A stretch of DNA of 64,000 nt from positions 1 through 64,000 of the forward strand of contig CADBCC010000002.1 of NCBI GenBank assembly GCA_902793125.1, given 5' to 3'. The translations under genes and the position numbers were made by a program. Positions 6,705 to 14,751 of this stretch are shown piece by piece (the stretch's first letter is position 1; each line of letters begins with the position of its first letter). This stretch comes from an uncultured Ruminococcus sp. (GTDB taxonomy: Bacteria; Bacillota; Clostridia; Oscillospirales; Acutalibacteraceae). Under the pieces are notes generated by a model. It saw only the letters and a list, made by a program, of their open reading frames with translations. It was not told the DNA's origin and did no database searches.

Positions 6705-7356
6705 GGCGAGGGCTACACATTTCAATAAGTTTAGCGACAGACAGAACTTCAAGAACGAGCTTATAGCAGGCGCAGTCCTTGTCGGAAAGTACGGGCTTCC
6801 TGCGTTAAAGCGTAACAACAGCATACCCCGTGAATTAGTCCCGTTTAATAAGGCAAAGACAGAGCAAGACACGGCGCATAAATGGGTACACTTTTTTATT
6901 GACGACTACCAATTTGAGCGGTTATGGAACTTCCCTAAAAGGTATTTAGACCTTTTAAGTCGTTTTGAGGGGGTTATAACTCCTGATTTTAGTATGTTTG
7001 CGAGTATGCCGAAAGCACAGCAAATATGGAATTCTTACCGCAACAGAGCTGTAGCGTACTGGCTACAGAATAACGGTGTTTCTATTATTCCTACTGTCGA
7101 ATGGGCGGAGTACAGCGATCTCGAATGGTGCTTAGAGGGCTTACCGCTTAACAGCTCCTTAGCTTTAGGCACTTACGGTGTACAAAAGCAGGATTTAGAC
7201 AGATACGGGCTAATAAAAGGAATTGAAAAAATCTGTAAGGAGCTATCCCCTGAGAGCCTTATAATCTACGGAAGCGAAATAACAAGCGTTAATTCTCTGT
7301 GTAAAAATGTAGTATGGATTGAAAACTATTGCAAAGGAATGAAAAAGAGGTTATAA
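6694..7356 (+). CDS. DUF4417 family protein
   Basis: This 220-residue protein matches what I know of the DUF4417 family. It has an N-terminal LPALKRNNSIPRELVPFNKA-type segment, an HFFIDDYQFERLW motif and a later SYRNRAVAYWLQNNGVSIIPTVEW motif. It closes with a conserved GTYG/YG-SEI region. The family is found in phages and mobile elements and has no established activity. It is followed without a gap by a possible toxin-like pair, so the three genes may form an accessory cassette between late regulator and terminase. Confidence 0.65.
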   Translation: MQNEARATHFNKFSDRQNFKNELIAGAVLVGKYGLPALKRNNSIPRELVPFNKAKTEQDTAHKWVHFFIDDYQFERLWNFPKRYLDLLSRFEGVITPDFSMFASMPKAQQIWNSYRNRAVAYWLQNNGVSIIPTVEWAEYSDLEWCLEGLPLNSSLALGTYGVQKQDLDRYGLIKGIEKICKELSPESLIIYGSEITSVNSLCKNVVWIENYCKGMKKRL

Positions 7357-7357
7357 T

Positions 7358-7771
7358 ATGGGTGGAAGTAAGAAATATAACCCTGACGGCGGTTTTAGCG
7401 TACAAGATTATAAAGCTGTAGGACGAACAGCTAACGGAATAAAAATTATTGAGCCGAAAGACAAAAGAAGTAACACGAATACGCCTATGTTTTCTAACAC
7501 TCCGAATACTATGTACGCAAAGACTAAAAATGGCAAAATAAATCAAGTTGCCGTATATGGTAGAGGCAAAGACCACCGAGGAAAACTAAAAGATATTGAT
7601 ATAGGACACTATCACGAAAACCCTGACGGAAAACTTAAATTTAAAATAACAGATATTCACGTACACGATTATACAGATAATAGCCCACATTCAAAATATG
7701 CACGAAAACCGTCAAAAAAAGAACGTAGATTATTGATGATCGCTATGTACGGCAAGAGGAAAAAACAATGA
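7358..7771 (+). CDS. Hypothetical protein resembling C-terminal polymorphic-toxin modules
   Basis: The 137-residue basic protein starts 1 bp after the previous gene. The middle has TPNT, then KINQVAVYGRG, KDIDIGHYHEN and IHVHDYTDNSPH. A pattern of TPN..., YG/YD..G..., DID..H.H and PH.H recurs in C-terminal modules of polymorphic and MuF-type toxins, as I recall it. The His/Asp-rich core could be catalytic. It lacks a secretion or head-binding N terminus of its own. The next gene overlaps by 4 bp and encodes a small acidic protein, as expected of an immunity partner. The assignment is inference; it may simply be a conserved phage protein. Confidence 0.4.
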   Translation: MGGSKKYNPDGGFSVQDYKAVGRTANGIKIIEPKDKRSNTNTPMFSNTPNTMYAKTKNGKINQVAVYGRGKDHRGKLKDIDIGHYHENPDGKLKFKITDIHVHDYTDNSPHSKYARKPSKKERRLLMIAMYGKRKKQ

Positions 7772-8046
7772 AATACTTTGGCGAAAAAACAAAACAAGAT
7801 TTTATAGACCTTATTTACGAGGGAGAAGTAACTATATATTATAAAGACGCTATTTATGATATATGGCTTGACGGCAACGGCTATAATATAGGACTAACTG
7901 TTCTTAACGGGAAAGAATTAACACAGGAAGAACACTACAACAGTATTGATAATGCCGACACAGTCGAGGAACTTTTAGACAAGTATGTAATGTACGACGG
8001 AGTAAAAATGTCCGACGTTTTGGAAATGGACACAGAAGAATATTAG
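7768..8046 (+). CDS. Small acidic protein, possible immunity partner
   Basis: The 92-residue protein is strongly acidic (many Asp and Glu; ends MDTEEY). Its beta-rich middle (TIYYKDAIYDIWLDGNGYNIGL) is typical of small immunity-like folds. Its ATG overlaps the end of the preceding gene as ATGA, implying tight co-translation. No specific immunity family is recognised. Terminator 8081-8118 closes the cassette. Confidence 0.4.
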   Translation: MKYFGEKTKQDFIDLIYEGEVTIYYKDAIYDIWLDGNGYNIGLTVLNGKELTQEEHYNSIDNADTVEELLDKYVMYDGVKMSDVLEMDTEEY

Positions 8047-8080
8047 TTGCAACTCTGAATTACTTTTGTTAATTCGGTTT

Positions 8081-8118
8081 AGAGCTATTCGGGCTTACGC
8101 TTGGATAGCTCTTTTTAT
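8081..8118 (+). terminator. Intrinsic terminator before terminase genes
   Basis: AGAGCTAT (8081-8088) pairs with ATAGCTCT (8105-8112) and is followed by TTTTATTT. It sits inside the late operon, in the coding direction. Confidence 0.7.
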
Positions 8119-8143
8119 TTATACCAAAGGAGGGGGCGATAGC

Positions 8144-8701
8144 TTGATTGACTGGCTAAAGCTGAAAAATGAATACATTAACGGCAATATCAGCTATCGC
8201 AAGTTAGCGGAAAAATACGACGTTTCTTTTAACACTTTGCAGGAAAAAGCGAGGAAAGAAAAGTGGTTCGCAAAAAGAAAAGAGCAACACGACAAAATCA
8301 CGACAAAAACACGACAAAAAACCGCCGAAAAAATCGCTGAGAAAGAAACTAACAGATTATTACGAATATCTAACGCCGCTGACAAATTACTCGACAAAAT
8401 CGAGGAAGCTACAGAACAGTTAGACCGATTTATTGTTACGAGCAAAAGCAAAACAAAGACTATAACTTATGTTAATAAAAGGGCAGGCTTCGGAAAACCG
8501 AAAAAAGAGGTAATAAAAGAGGACGAAAGCAAAGAGGTTGTAGAAGCAGGCTTCATAGACAGAAAAGGTCTTAAGGAATTAGCGAGCGCATTAAAAGACC
8601 TGAAAGATATTCAAAGCGCAAATGATGAAACAGACTTCGTCCCACCGAAAATTAGTTTTAATATTATACCTGCAACACCTGAGCTTGTAGAGAAGATGTA
8701 A
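8144..8701 (+). CDS. terS: Phage terminase small subunit
   Basis: The protein is 185 residues from TTG 8144, which has AAGGAGG 10 nt upstream. A farther in-frame ATG at 8066 would run through the terminator hairpin. It begins IDWLKLKNEYINGNISYRKLAEKYDVS, a helix-turn-helix that binds the packaging site in PBSX-like small terminases. A basic linker (KTTKTRQKTAEK), a coiled-coil-like middle and a C-terminal LVEKM interaction tail follow. It directly precedes the large subunit. Confidence 0.8.
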   Translation: MIDWLKLKNEYINGNISYRKLAEKYDVSFNTLQEKARKEKWFAKRKEQHDKITTKTRQKTAEKIAEKETNRLLRISNAADKLLDKIEEATEQLDRFIVTSKSKTKTITYVNKRAGFGKPKKEVIKEDESKEVVEAGFIDRKGLKELASALKDLKDIQSANDETDFVPPKISFNIIPATPELVEKM

Positions 8702-8724
8702 CGGCTGAAAAGCCGTTTTTTTAT
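8700..8724 (+). terminator. Intrinsic terminator between terminase subunits
   Basis: AACGGCT (8700-8706), loop GAAA and AGCCGTT (8711-8717) are followed by TTTTTTATTT. The stem starts in the stop codon of the small subunit gene. Confidence 0.7.
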
Positions 8725-8741
8725 TTAGGGGTGATAATCAC

Positions 8742-9983
8742 TTGAATATTGCGGATTTAAACATAAATATCGTAATGAACCCTGTTTATATTCCGTATAT
8801 GGATAAACCGCAGTTTTTACAGATATTTTTCGGCGGTTCTTCGTCGGGTAAAAGCTATTGGATATGTCAAAAGATAGTGTTAGACAATTTCAACGGGGCG
8901 AATTATCTTGTCTGTCGAAATGTCGCAAAAACTATCCGTAAATCTGTATTCAATGAGATAAAGAAAGCTATATCGGCTATGGGCTTGAATAAATACTATC
9001 GTATCAATAGTACCGATATGGAAATAACCTGCAAACTGAATAATAAGCAGATATTATTTGTAGGCTTGGACGATCCCGAAAAAGTAAAGTCTATAACGCC
9101 TATTAACGGCGTAATTGAACGTGCTTTTATTGAGGAGGCAACGGAAGTCACGAAAGCCGCCTTATTACAGATAAAAAAGCGACTTCGTGGACGTTCTCAA
9201 ATTAGTAAGCATATTTACCTTGCTTTTAACCCGATTTTGAAAAGTCATTATATTTATAAAGACTATTTCAAATACTGGCAGGACGACAAAACGAGTTACG
9301 AGGATCAGGATATTTGTATTCTCAAAACTACGTATAAAGACAACCTGTTTTTAACCGCTGAGGATAGAAAGTTATTAGAGGACGAAACCGACCAATATTT
9401 CTACGAGGTTTACACGCTCGGTAATTGGGGCGTTCTCGGACACGTTATATTCAAGAATTGGCGAGTTACCGATTTATCAGCAGAAAAGCGACATTTCGAC
9501 CATATATTTAACGGTCTTGACTTTGGTTATTCTTCCGATCCTAACGCATTAATACGCTGTCACCTTGACCGAAAGCGTAAAAAGATATATGTATTCGCCG
9601 AGGACGGACAAGCAGGTATGAACGACTTTGAGCTTGCGGCTATGTGTCGTAAGAACTGCGGAGAGCAATATATAGGTTGCGACTGCGCCGAGCCTAAAAC
9701 GATTGACTTCTTGAAAGAGGAGAATATAAACGCTTACGGCGTACAGAAAGGCGCAGACAGCATAAACAGGGGTATTCGTTGGCTACAGGGTTACGAGATT
9801 ATAATAGATGTAACCTGTCAGAACTTCAAAAACGAGATAGAGCAGTATCATTGGAGGGAGGACAAAAACGGCGAGCCGACAAGGACACCCGTTGACAAAT
9901 TCAATCATTGGCTTGACGCCCTGCGCTATGCCTTAGAGGACGAAATAAACGACGTGAGAGCTACGGCAGGCGTAAGGATATAA
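8742..9983 (+). CDS. terL: Phage terminase large subunit (PBSX type)
   Basis: The 413-residue protein starts at TTG 8742 with AGGGGTG before it. The N-terminal ATPase carries Walker A GGSSSGKS (residues 31-38) and Walker B FIEEATE (129-135). The C-terminal RNase H-like nuclease shows GLDFGY (Asp260) and later Asp266, CDCAEP (Asp314), and HWLDALRYAL (His389, Asp392). It translocates DNA into the prohead and cuts concatemers. Length and motif order fit the XtmB/Terminase_3 family. Terminators bracket it on both sides. Confidence 0.92.
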   Translation: MNIADLNINIVMNPVYIPYMDKPQFLQIFFGGSSSGKSYWICQKIVLDNFNGANYLVCRNVAKTIRKSVFNEIKKAISAMGLNKYYRINSTDMEITCKLNNKQILFVGLDDPEKVKSITPINGVIERAFIEEATEVTKAALLQIKKRLRGRSQISKHIYLAFNPILKSHYIYKDYFKYWQDDKTSYEDQDICILKTTYKDNLFLTAEDRKLLEDETDQYFYEVYTLGNWGVLGHVIFKNWRVTDLSAEKRHFDHIFNGLDFGYSSDPNALIRCHLDRKRKKIYVFAEDGQAGMNDFELAAMCRKNCGEQYIGCDCAEPKTIDFLKEENINAYGVQKGADSINRGIRWLQGYEIIIDVTCQNFKNEIEQYHWREDKNGEPTRTPVDKFNHWLDALRYALEDEINDVRATAGVRI

Positions 9984-10031
9984 ACGTACTTATAATAATT
10001 CACACAAATAATACAAGTATATTTTCATTTA

Positions 10032-10055
10032 GCACGCTTTAGGCGTGTTTTTTTA
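10032..10055 (+). terminator. Intrinsic terminator after terminase large subunit
   Basis: GCACGC...GGCGTG forms a short stem (CACGC 10033-10037, GCGTG 10043-10047) and is followed by TTTTTTTATTTT. Confidence 0.6.
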
Positions 10056-10069
10056 TTTTAGGAGGTTAT

Positions 10070-10402
10070 ATGACGGTAAACATTTTAGGGACTGACTACA
10101 CCATTGAGGAACGAACACAGGACGAGGACGAAATACTAAACGACAGCACCGACGGCTATTGCGATAAAACCGTCAAGCTGATCGTTGTCGGGAACGATCC
10201 TGATAAAAGCGATTTAAAAGACTATGACGAATATAAAAAGCTCGTTTTACGTCACGAAATTATACACGCTTTTCTCTTTGAAAGTGGCTTGCACGAAAGT
10301 TTTACACACCCGACGACAGGACACGACGAGCAGTATGTAGACTGGTTCGCTGTTCAATCCCCGAAAATCTTTGAGGCGTTCAAGAAAGCAGGGTGTTTGT
10401 AA
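10070..10402 (+). CDS. Predicted small zinc metalloprotease-like phage protein
   Basis: The 110-residue protein has RHEIIHAFLFESGL (HEIIH at about residues 63-67) followed later by an acidic stretch EQYVDWF. This is a HExxH zinc site with a downstream Glu or Asp third ligand. Small zincin-like proteins of this type are common near packaging genes of Firmicutes phages. Substrate is unknown. Capsid maturation is possible, but there is no direct evidence. SD is aggagg 5 nt before ATG 10070. Confidence 0.6.
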   Translation: MTVNILGTDYTIEERTQDEDEILNDSTDGYCDKTVKLIVVGNDPDKSDLKDYDEYKKLVLRHEIIHAFLFESGLHESFTHPTTGHDEQYVDWFAVQSPKIFEAFKKAGCL

Positions 10403-10545
10403 TGTGTTCTCACGAATGGCGTCAAATAAACGACGTGTCTGTGTGTACCCGTTGCGGATTGACACGTACCAAAAGCGGAAAAATCATATTTGACCGCAAA
10501 TTACCAAATTACAGACATAAAAAGAGAGGTAAAAAGAAGAAATGA
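10402..10545 (+). CDS. Small zinc-binding basic protein
   Basis: The 47-residue protein starts at ATG 10402, overlapping the previous stop by 1 bp. It reads MCSHEWRQIND, then VCTRCGLTR, and ends with a basic tail of Lys and Arg. The C-x-H plus CxxC arrangement would bind one zinc. It overlaps the portal start (ATGA at 10542-10545). No function can be assigned. Confidence 0.55.
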   Translation: MCSHEWRQINDVSVCTRCGLTRTKSGKIIFDRKLPNYRHKKRGKKKK

Positions 10546-12038
10546 ACAGAACAAAAAAACAGTTGTACCCTGATTTTTCGGCTGAAATAGAATATATCTT
10601 AGAGAACGGCGTAAACGCTGATATTATACAAAAGATTATTCGCAAGCACAAAGCAAACGCTTTATATAATCGCAAATTGTATAAGCGTTATATGGTGCTT
10701 TCCGAAAGTGTCCCGATTTTCAAGCGGACGCCTCGGTTTAATGAGCCTGACGCAATTAACAACAAGATTAATAACGACTTTTTCGGCGAGATAGTAGACT
10801 TTAAGACAGGCTATTTCGCAGGAAAGCCGATTACATACAGTTACGCAAAGGGCGAAGAAGCACAACAGGACACAGGCGGCGAGGAAGCTGTAAAAACAGC
10901 GACACGAACTGTAACCGACTTTACAACACGAAATAATATGTTTGGTTGCGATATGGACGTTACGAAAATTGCGTCTATTTGTGGCTATGCAGGCAGGTTG
11001 TTTTATATTGACCTTGACGGTAACGAGCGTTGTATGCCGACAATGGCGCACGAAACTATTATTTTGTCGAGTACAAATATTGCCGAGCCTGAATTTGCGG
11101 TTAGATATTTTTATACAAGAGATATAAACAACGTCAAAACGTGGACGGCGGAGTTTTACGACGGAAAGTATATTTATATATTCAAGGGCGGTACATTAAG
11201 CTCTTTAGAATTCGTCAAAAAGCAGTTACATTGTTTCGACTATTGCCCGTTACAGGGTATCGCAAACAACAAGGAGCTAATGGGCGACGCTGAAAAGGTC
11301 TTAGCCGCTATCGACGACTACGACAAGGTTCTTTCTGACAACTCAAACGAGATTGAAGCCTTTGTACACGCCTATTTAATTTTCGAGGGCTTAAGGATTG
11401 ACGACAAAGAGATTGAAAAAGGTAAACAGTCGGGAGCTTTCAAAATTCCACATACAGGAACACAACAAGGTAAGGCTTATTTCTTGACTAAGAATATAAA
11501 CGACAATTTCACCGAACACCACCTAAAACGTATTGAGGATAATATTTACAGATTTTCAAAGACGCCGAACCTGAACGACGACACTTTCGGAAACGCAAGC
11601 GGCGTCAGTCTTAAGTTTAAATTACACGGCTTGGAAACTAAGTGTGGAATGTTTCAGGCAAAAATGCAGGACGCCGCACAATATATGTGGAAAGTCCTTG
11701 CGTCAGCTTGGAGCAAAAAGCGTATTATTGTTGATCCGCTTCACGTGACAATGGACTTCAAGCGTAATTTCCCGTTAGATATGCAGAACGAAGCGCAGGC
11801 GGCGCAGGTTCTTATTGCCGCAGGTATGCCGAAAGAATTTGTTTACAGTCAGCTTTCGTTTGTGGACGACGTCGACGACGTTATGGAGAAAATCGAAGCC
11901 GAGCAGGAGGACGTTACAAGCCTATATGAAACTACGCCCGACGACATAGTAAAAAAGGACGTCGAGGGCGACGAGCAGGTACAGGACGAGGAACAGGACA
12001 CCGACGACGAACCCGACAAGAAGAATAAGAAGAAATAA
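10542..12038 (+). CDS. Phage portal protein (SPP1 gp6 type)
   Basis: The 498-residue protein matches the SPP1-type portal family in length and motifs. The N terminus has a conserved IRKHKANALYNRKLYKRYMV and an NKINNDFFGEIVDFKTGYFAGKP segment. The middle has ISTT-like ATIAGI and NSNEIEAFVHAYLIFEG segments, and a long C-terminal acidic tail (DDEPDKKNKKK) ends it. It forms the dodecameric DNA entry ring of the head. It sits between terminase and MuF, the usual order. Confidence 0.9.
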   Translation: MNRTKKQLYPDFSAEIEYILENGVNADIIQKIIRKHKANALYNRKLYKRYMVLSESVPIFKRTPRFNEPDAINNKINNDFFGEIVDFKTGYFAGKPITYSYAKGEEAQQDTGGEEAVKTATRTVTDFTTRNNMFGCDMDVTKIASICGYAGRLFYIDLDGNERCMPTMAHETIILSSTNIAEPEFAVRYFYTRDINNVKTWTAEFYDGKYIYIFKGGTLSSLEFVKKQLHCFDYCPLQGIANNKELMGDAEKVLAAIDDYDKVLSDNSNEIEAFVHAYLIFEGLRIDDKEIEKGKQSGAFKIPHTGTQQGKAYFLTKNINDNFTEHHLKRIEDNIYRFSKTPNLNDDTFGNASGVSLKFKLHGLETKCGMFQAKMQDAAQYMWKVLASAWSKKRIIVDPLHVTMDFKRNFPLDMQNEAQAAQVLIAAGMPKEFVYSQLSFVDDVDDVMEKIEAEQEDVTSLYETTPDDIVKKDVEGDEQVQDEEQDTDDEPDKKNKKK

Positions 12039-12051
12039 GGGGGCGTCTTAA

Positions 12052-14109
12052 ATGCCTAAATCTGAACAGTCGCTTAACGATATTTTATATGACGTCAAGC
12101 GTATAGAAGAACACCGAGAAACCTTAACGGAAAGCAAAATCCGCAAAATATACAAGCAGTTGATGAAAGAGCTTAACGGCTTTATCGGTGAGGAGTATGT
12201 AAAACACGCAAACGATCAGGGTGTTTTAGCGTTCTCCTCATTAAGCGATAGAAGCCGTCAGGCTCGTTTTTTAGAGGAAGTTGTAGCAAGGGTAGACAGT
12301 ATCACGCCTGAGCTTAAAAGCGAAATAATGGGCTTAGTAGATACTACATATACAAATTGCTATAAGGGTATGGCAAGGGCTGTAACAACGGCGTCAAATA
12401 CCGAGGAATTAGCGTCAGCTATGAGCGGAAGCCTTGTTAAGCCCGAAGTGCTTAAACAGTCGCTTGATAATAACGTATCAAAGCTGACGCTTCCGAATGT
12501 TCTTGAAAAGCACCGTCAAGAAATTGTCTATAACATAAAGCAGGAGCTTACTATAGGCCTTGTTAATGGCGACAGGTACGAGAAAATGGCGAAGCGGCTT
12601 ACTGATAAGCTCGACATAAGCTACGGTAAGGCTACAAGGATTGTACGTACCGAAAGTCACAGAAACATTGAAAGCGGCTTTTTCGACTGCGCCGAGAGTA
12701 TAGCGCAGAGCGTGGACGGGAGCGGTCTTGTTTATGTTGCTATATGGCGGACAATGAAAGACGACAGAGTACGACCAAACGTCCGCCGCAAGACAAAAAA
12801 AGGGTGGAAAACATACAGGAGCAAAAACGGAGCGGATCACGCTTCTATGGAGGGCGAGAAAATTCGTGTCGGCGACTTCTTCGTTTTCCCCGACGGCGTC
12901 AAAACAAAGTGTCCGTCAAAAAGCGGCGAAGCTCGACACGACTGTAATTGCCGTTGCTTCCTCGAATATGATGTAATGACCGAAGAAGAATTCGCAAAGG
13001 TAAACGCAAATAAAACAGAAAAAACCGAAGCTGTTACAAATAAGGTCGATAACGTCGAGGCTCAGGACTTAACCGAGCGCAGGCGGCAGAGATTAGCGCA
13101 AAGGAATAAAAAGGCTAAAAAACAAACTGAAACAGTTATAACACCCGAATACATACAAGAAAAACACGCTGTTACTGTTGATATATCTGCCGCAGGCAAA
13201 AGCGGAGCTGAGGCGCAAAGGAGCTTAGAACATTTAGACAGGCTTTTAACTGATTATGATAGTACAATGGTTAGTTGTAGCATTGTACCGTCTGTTACAG
13301 GCTCAGAGGGCGGATCAGCGTATATGTTGAATGGAAAAACAGCGGTACAGGTTCAAAGTAAATCACTTCGTATTGTTAGAGCGACAGACGAATTAGGGCT
13401 TGGAAAAAATCAGCCGCTAAAAACTACCTATCACGAATTTGCACATACCTTGTCACAAAGCCGTGAAAAAATGACGCCTGAGTTTTGGAAAGAAATCCGA
13501 AAAACACAAAGAGAATACAAAAAGGCAATTTATGATGAGGGGAAAACCGAGTTAAGAATTTCATTATATGCGGACAAAGACGTTGACGAATTTTTCGCAG
13601 AAGCGTTTGCACAGGCTAAATTATCGGAGGACGCTTCCCCTTACGCTAAAAAAGTGCTTGAAATAACTGATAAATACTTCAAAAAACCTGTTGCAAAATC
13701 TGCTGAAAGTGGTATAATGAACACAGGAGCTATAAGCGGTGCGTTAAATCCATACAGTAAGCAAGCCGAAGAACACGCAATTAGGTATTATGCGTCAGTT
13801 AGAAAAATGACGACTGATACAATGAGAATTGCACAAGCTACAGGTATTAATCAAAATAAGATAGACAAAATAAAAAGGTATATATTCGTTGACAAACACG
13901 AATTGTCGGAGGGTATAAAACTATTTGATCCGTCTTATGATATGGCTTTATCTTGGCAGAGGTTAATAAGTGGAAAGTTTGAAGAAAAGGACTTAGTTTT
14001 ATTAAAACACGAATATGCCGAGTTGCGATATATGGAAAAAGGCTTGTCACAAAATGAAGCGCACATAAAGGCTTCAAAAAGATATAATTATTCAAAATAC
14101 TGTGAGTAA
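12052..14109 (+). CDS. MuF minor head protein fused to a zincin domain and a C-terminal toxin-like domain
   Basis: The 685-residue protein has three parts. Residues 1-310 are a MuF head-morphogenesis domain (RTESHRN at 199-204, HASMEGEK, VGDFFVFP, and HDCNCRC at 296-302). A charged linker follows. A second region (about 365-545) contains TYHEFAHTL, a HExxH zinc site at 461-465, with candidate ligands DEFFAE at 512-517. The last 135 residues (about 550-685) form a module with HAIRYYASVRKMTTD, FVDKHEL, FDPSYDMALSWQRL and LKHEYAELRYM. This module recurs at the C terminus of MuF polymorphic toxins. The next gene is a matching immunity-like protein. The protein is probably injected with the DNA. 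Confidence 0.8.
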   Translation: MPKSEQSLNDILYDVKRIEEHRETLTESKIRKIYKQLMKELNGFIGEEYVKHANDQGVLAFSSLSDRSRQARFLEEVVARVDSITPELKSEIMGLVDTTYTNCYKGMARAVTTASNTEELASAMSGSLVKPEVLKQSLDNNVSKLTLPNVLEKHRQEIVYNIKQELTIGLVNGDRYEKMAKRLTDKLDISYGKATRIVRTESHRNIESGFFDCAESIAQSVDGSGLVYVAIWRTMKDDRVRPNVRRKTKKGWKTYRSKNGADHASMEGEKIRVGDFFVFPDGVKTKCPSKSGEARHDCNCRCFLEYDVMTEEEFAKVNANKTEKTEAVTNKVDNVEAQDLTERRRQRLAQRNKKAKKQTETVITPEYIQEKHAVTVDISAAGKSGAEAQRSLEHLDRLLTDYDSTMVSCSIVPSVTGSEGGSAYMLNGKTAVQVQSKSLRIVRATDELGLGKNQPLKTTYHEFAHTLSQSREKMTPEFWKEIRKTQREYKKAIYDEGKTELRISLYADKDVDEFFAEAFAQAKLSEDASPYAKKVLEITDKYFKKPVAKSAESGIMNTGAISGALNPYSKQAEEHAIRYYASVRKMTTDTMRIAQATGINQNKIDKIKRYIFVDKHELSEGIKLFDPSYDMALSWQRLISGKFEEKDLVLLKHEYAELRYMEKGLSQNEAHIKASKRYNYSKYCE

Positions 14110-14122
14110 AGGAGCTGTTAAA

Positions 14123-14362
14123 GTGGTAAAATTATTTGATATTAAAAAAAGTGAAAATAAAATATCTTGCAGTTATACTCCTGAAACAAGCTCTTTGAAA
14201 GGCTATGTTGAAGTTGACGCAAAAACACAAGAAGTAACAGACGTCAAGTTTTCCGAATATGAGTACGGGAAAAAGACATACGTTGCACACGTTAGGGCTA
14301 AGCTATCGGAACTTCTTACAGCAAAAAAAATACCTAACGAAGTTATCGTAAATTGGTATTGA
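14123..14362 (+). CDS. Immunity-like protein for the MuF toxin-like domain
   Basis: The protein is 79 residues from GTG 14123, chosen because AAAGGAG (14108-14114) lies 8 nt upstream; GTG 14102 lacks an SD. It begins MVKLFDIKK, then ISCSYTPE, GYVEVDAKT, a KFSEYEYGKKTYVAHVRAKL stretch and VIVNWY at the end. Small proteins of this pattern regularly follow MuF genes with the C-terminal module seen here. The role as antitoxin is inferred from genomic pairing. Terminator 14374-14406 follows. Confidence 0.65.
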   Translation: MVKLFDIKKSENKISCSYTPETSSLKGYVEVDAKTQEVTDVKFSEYEYGKKTYVAHVRAKLSELLTAKKIPNEVIVNWY

Positions 14363-14373
14363 TTTTAAAACTT

Positions 14374-14406
14374 ACCGCTCTGCTTTGGTAGGGCGGTCTT
14401 TTTTAT
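14374..14406 (+). terminator. Intrinsic terminator after the immunity-like gene
   Basis: ACCGC(T)CT pairs with AG(G)GCGGT and is followed by TCTTTTTTAT. Confidence 0.65.
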
Positions 14407-14473
14407 GCCTAAAAACAGTTAAGTCAATGTCAGTATGCACAATAAAATAATTTCTTTTTATATAAAATAACGG

Positions 14474-14502
14474 TTGCAAAAAAAGTTAATAAGTGCTAAA
14501 AT
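14474..14502 (+). promoter_or_regulatory. Late-operon promoter 2
   Basis: TTGCAA at 14474-14479 and TAAAAT at 14497-14502 have a 17-bp spacer. The spacer contains AAAAAGTTAATAA, matching AAAAGTTAGTAA of the promoter at 6385, which suggests a shared control signal. Confidence 0.6.
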
Positions 14503-14588
14503 ATATACAATGGGTATAATACTAATTGTAATATATCCATTAAGGAATTTTTCTCCTTATTCTTTATTTTTGTATCGGCAGTAAAAAT

Positions 14589-14613
14589 AGCGGCAGAAAT
14601 GCCGCTTTTTTTA
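14589..14613 (+). terminator. Strong intrinsic terminator downstream of late promoter 2
   Basis: AGCGGCA, loop GAAA, TGCCGCT is followed by TTTTTTTATT. A perfect 7-bp stem. Confidence 0.75.
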
Positions 14614-14653
14614 TTGTCAAAAATCGTTAAAAGAGCCTTAACGGGCTTACTAT

Positions 14654-14685
14654 AGGACGTTTCTATATGGAACGTCCTTTTTTTA
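14654..14685 (+). terminator. Second strong intrinsic terminator downstream of late promoter 2
   Basis: AGGACGTT (14654-14661) pairs with AACGTCCT (14671-14678) and is followed by TTTTTTTATT. The loop holds TCTATATGG, repeated just downstream at about 14692. Confidence 0.75.
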
Positions 14686-14751
14686 TTGCTTTCTATATGG
14701 AAGCGCAACTAAATTCTATACGGATTTTTTATTAAAGGAGGACAAAAAACA

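Larger units (their letters stand above)
14363..14751 (+). other. 389-bp intergenic control region before the scaffold gene
   Basis: No gene is visible. It holds a terminator for the MuF pair, a consensus-like promoter at 14474-14502, a weak hairpin TAAGGA/TCCTTA at 14541-14559, two strong terminators (14589-14613 and 14654-14685) and a further small palindrome built on TTCTATATGGAA near 14690-14706. The SD aaaggagg then leads to the scaffold start. Confidence 0.7.

Noticed and set aside
10070..10402. Anti-CRISPR or toxin role for the HEIIH protein
   Set aside because: Only a zinc-site motif is visible; no evidence points to either role.
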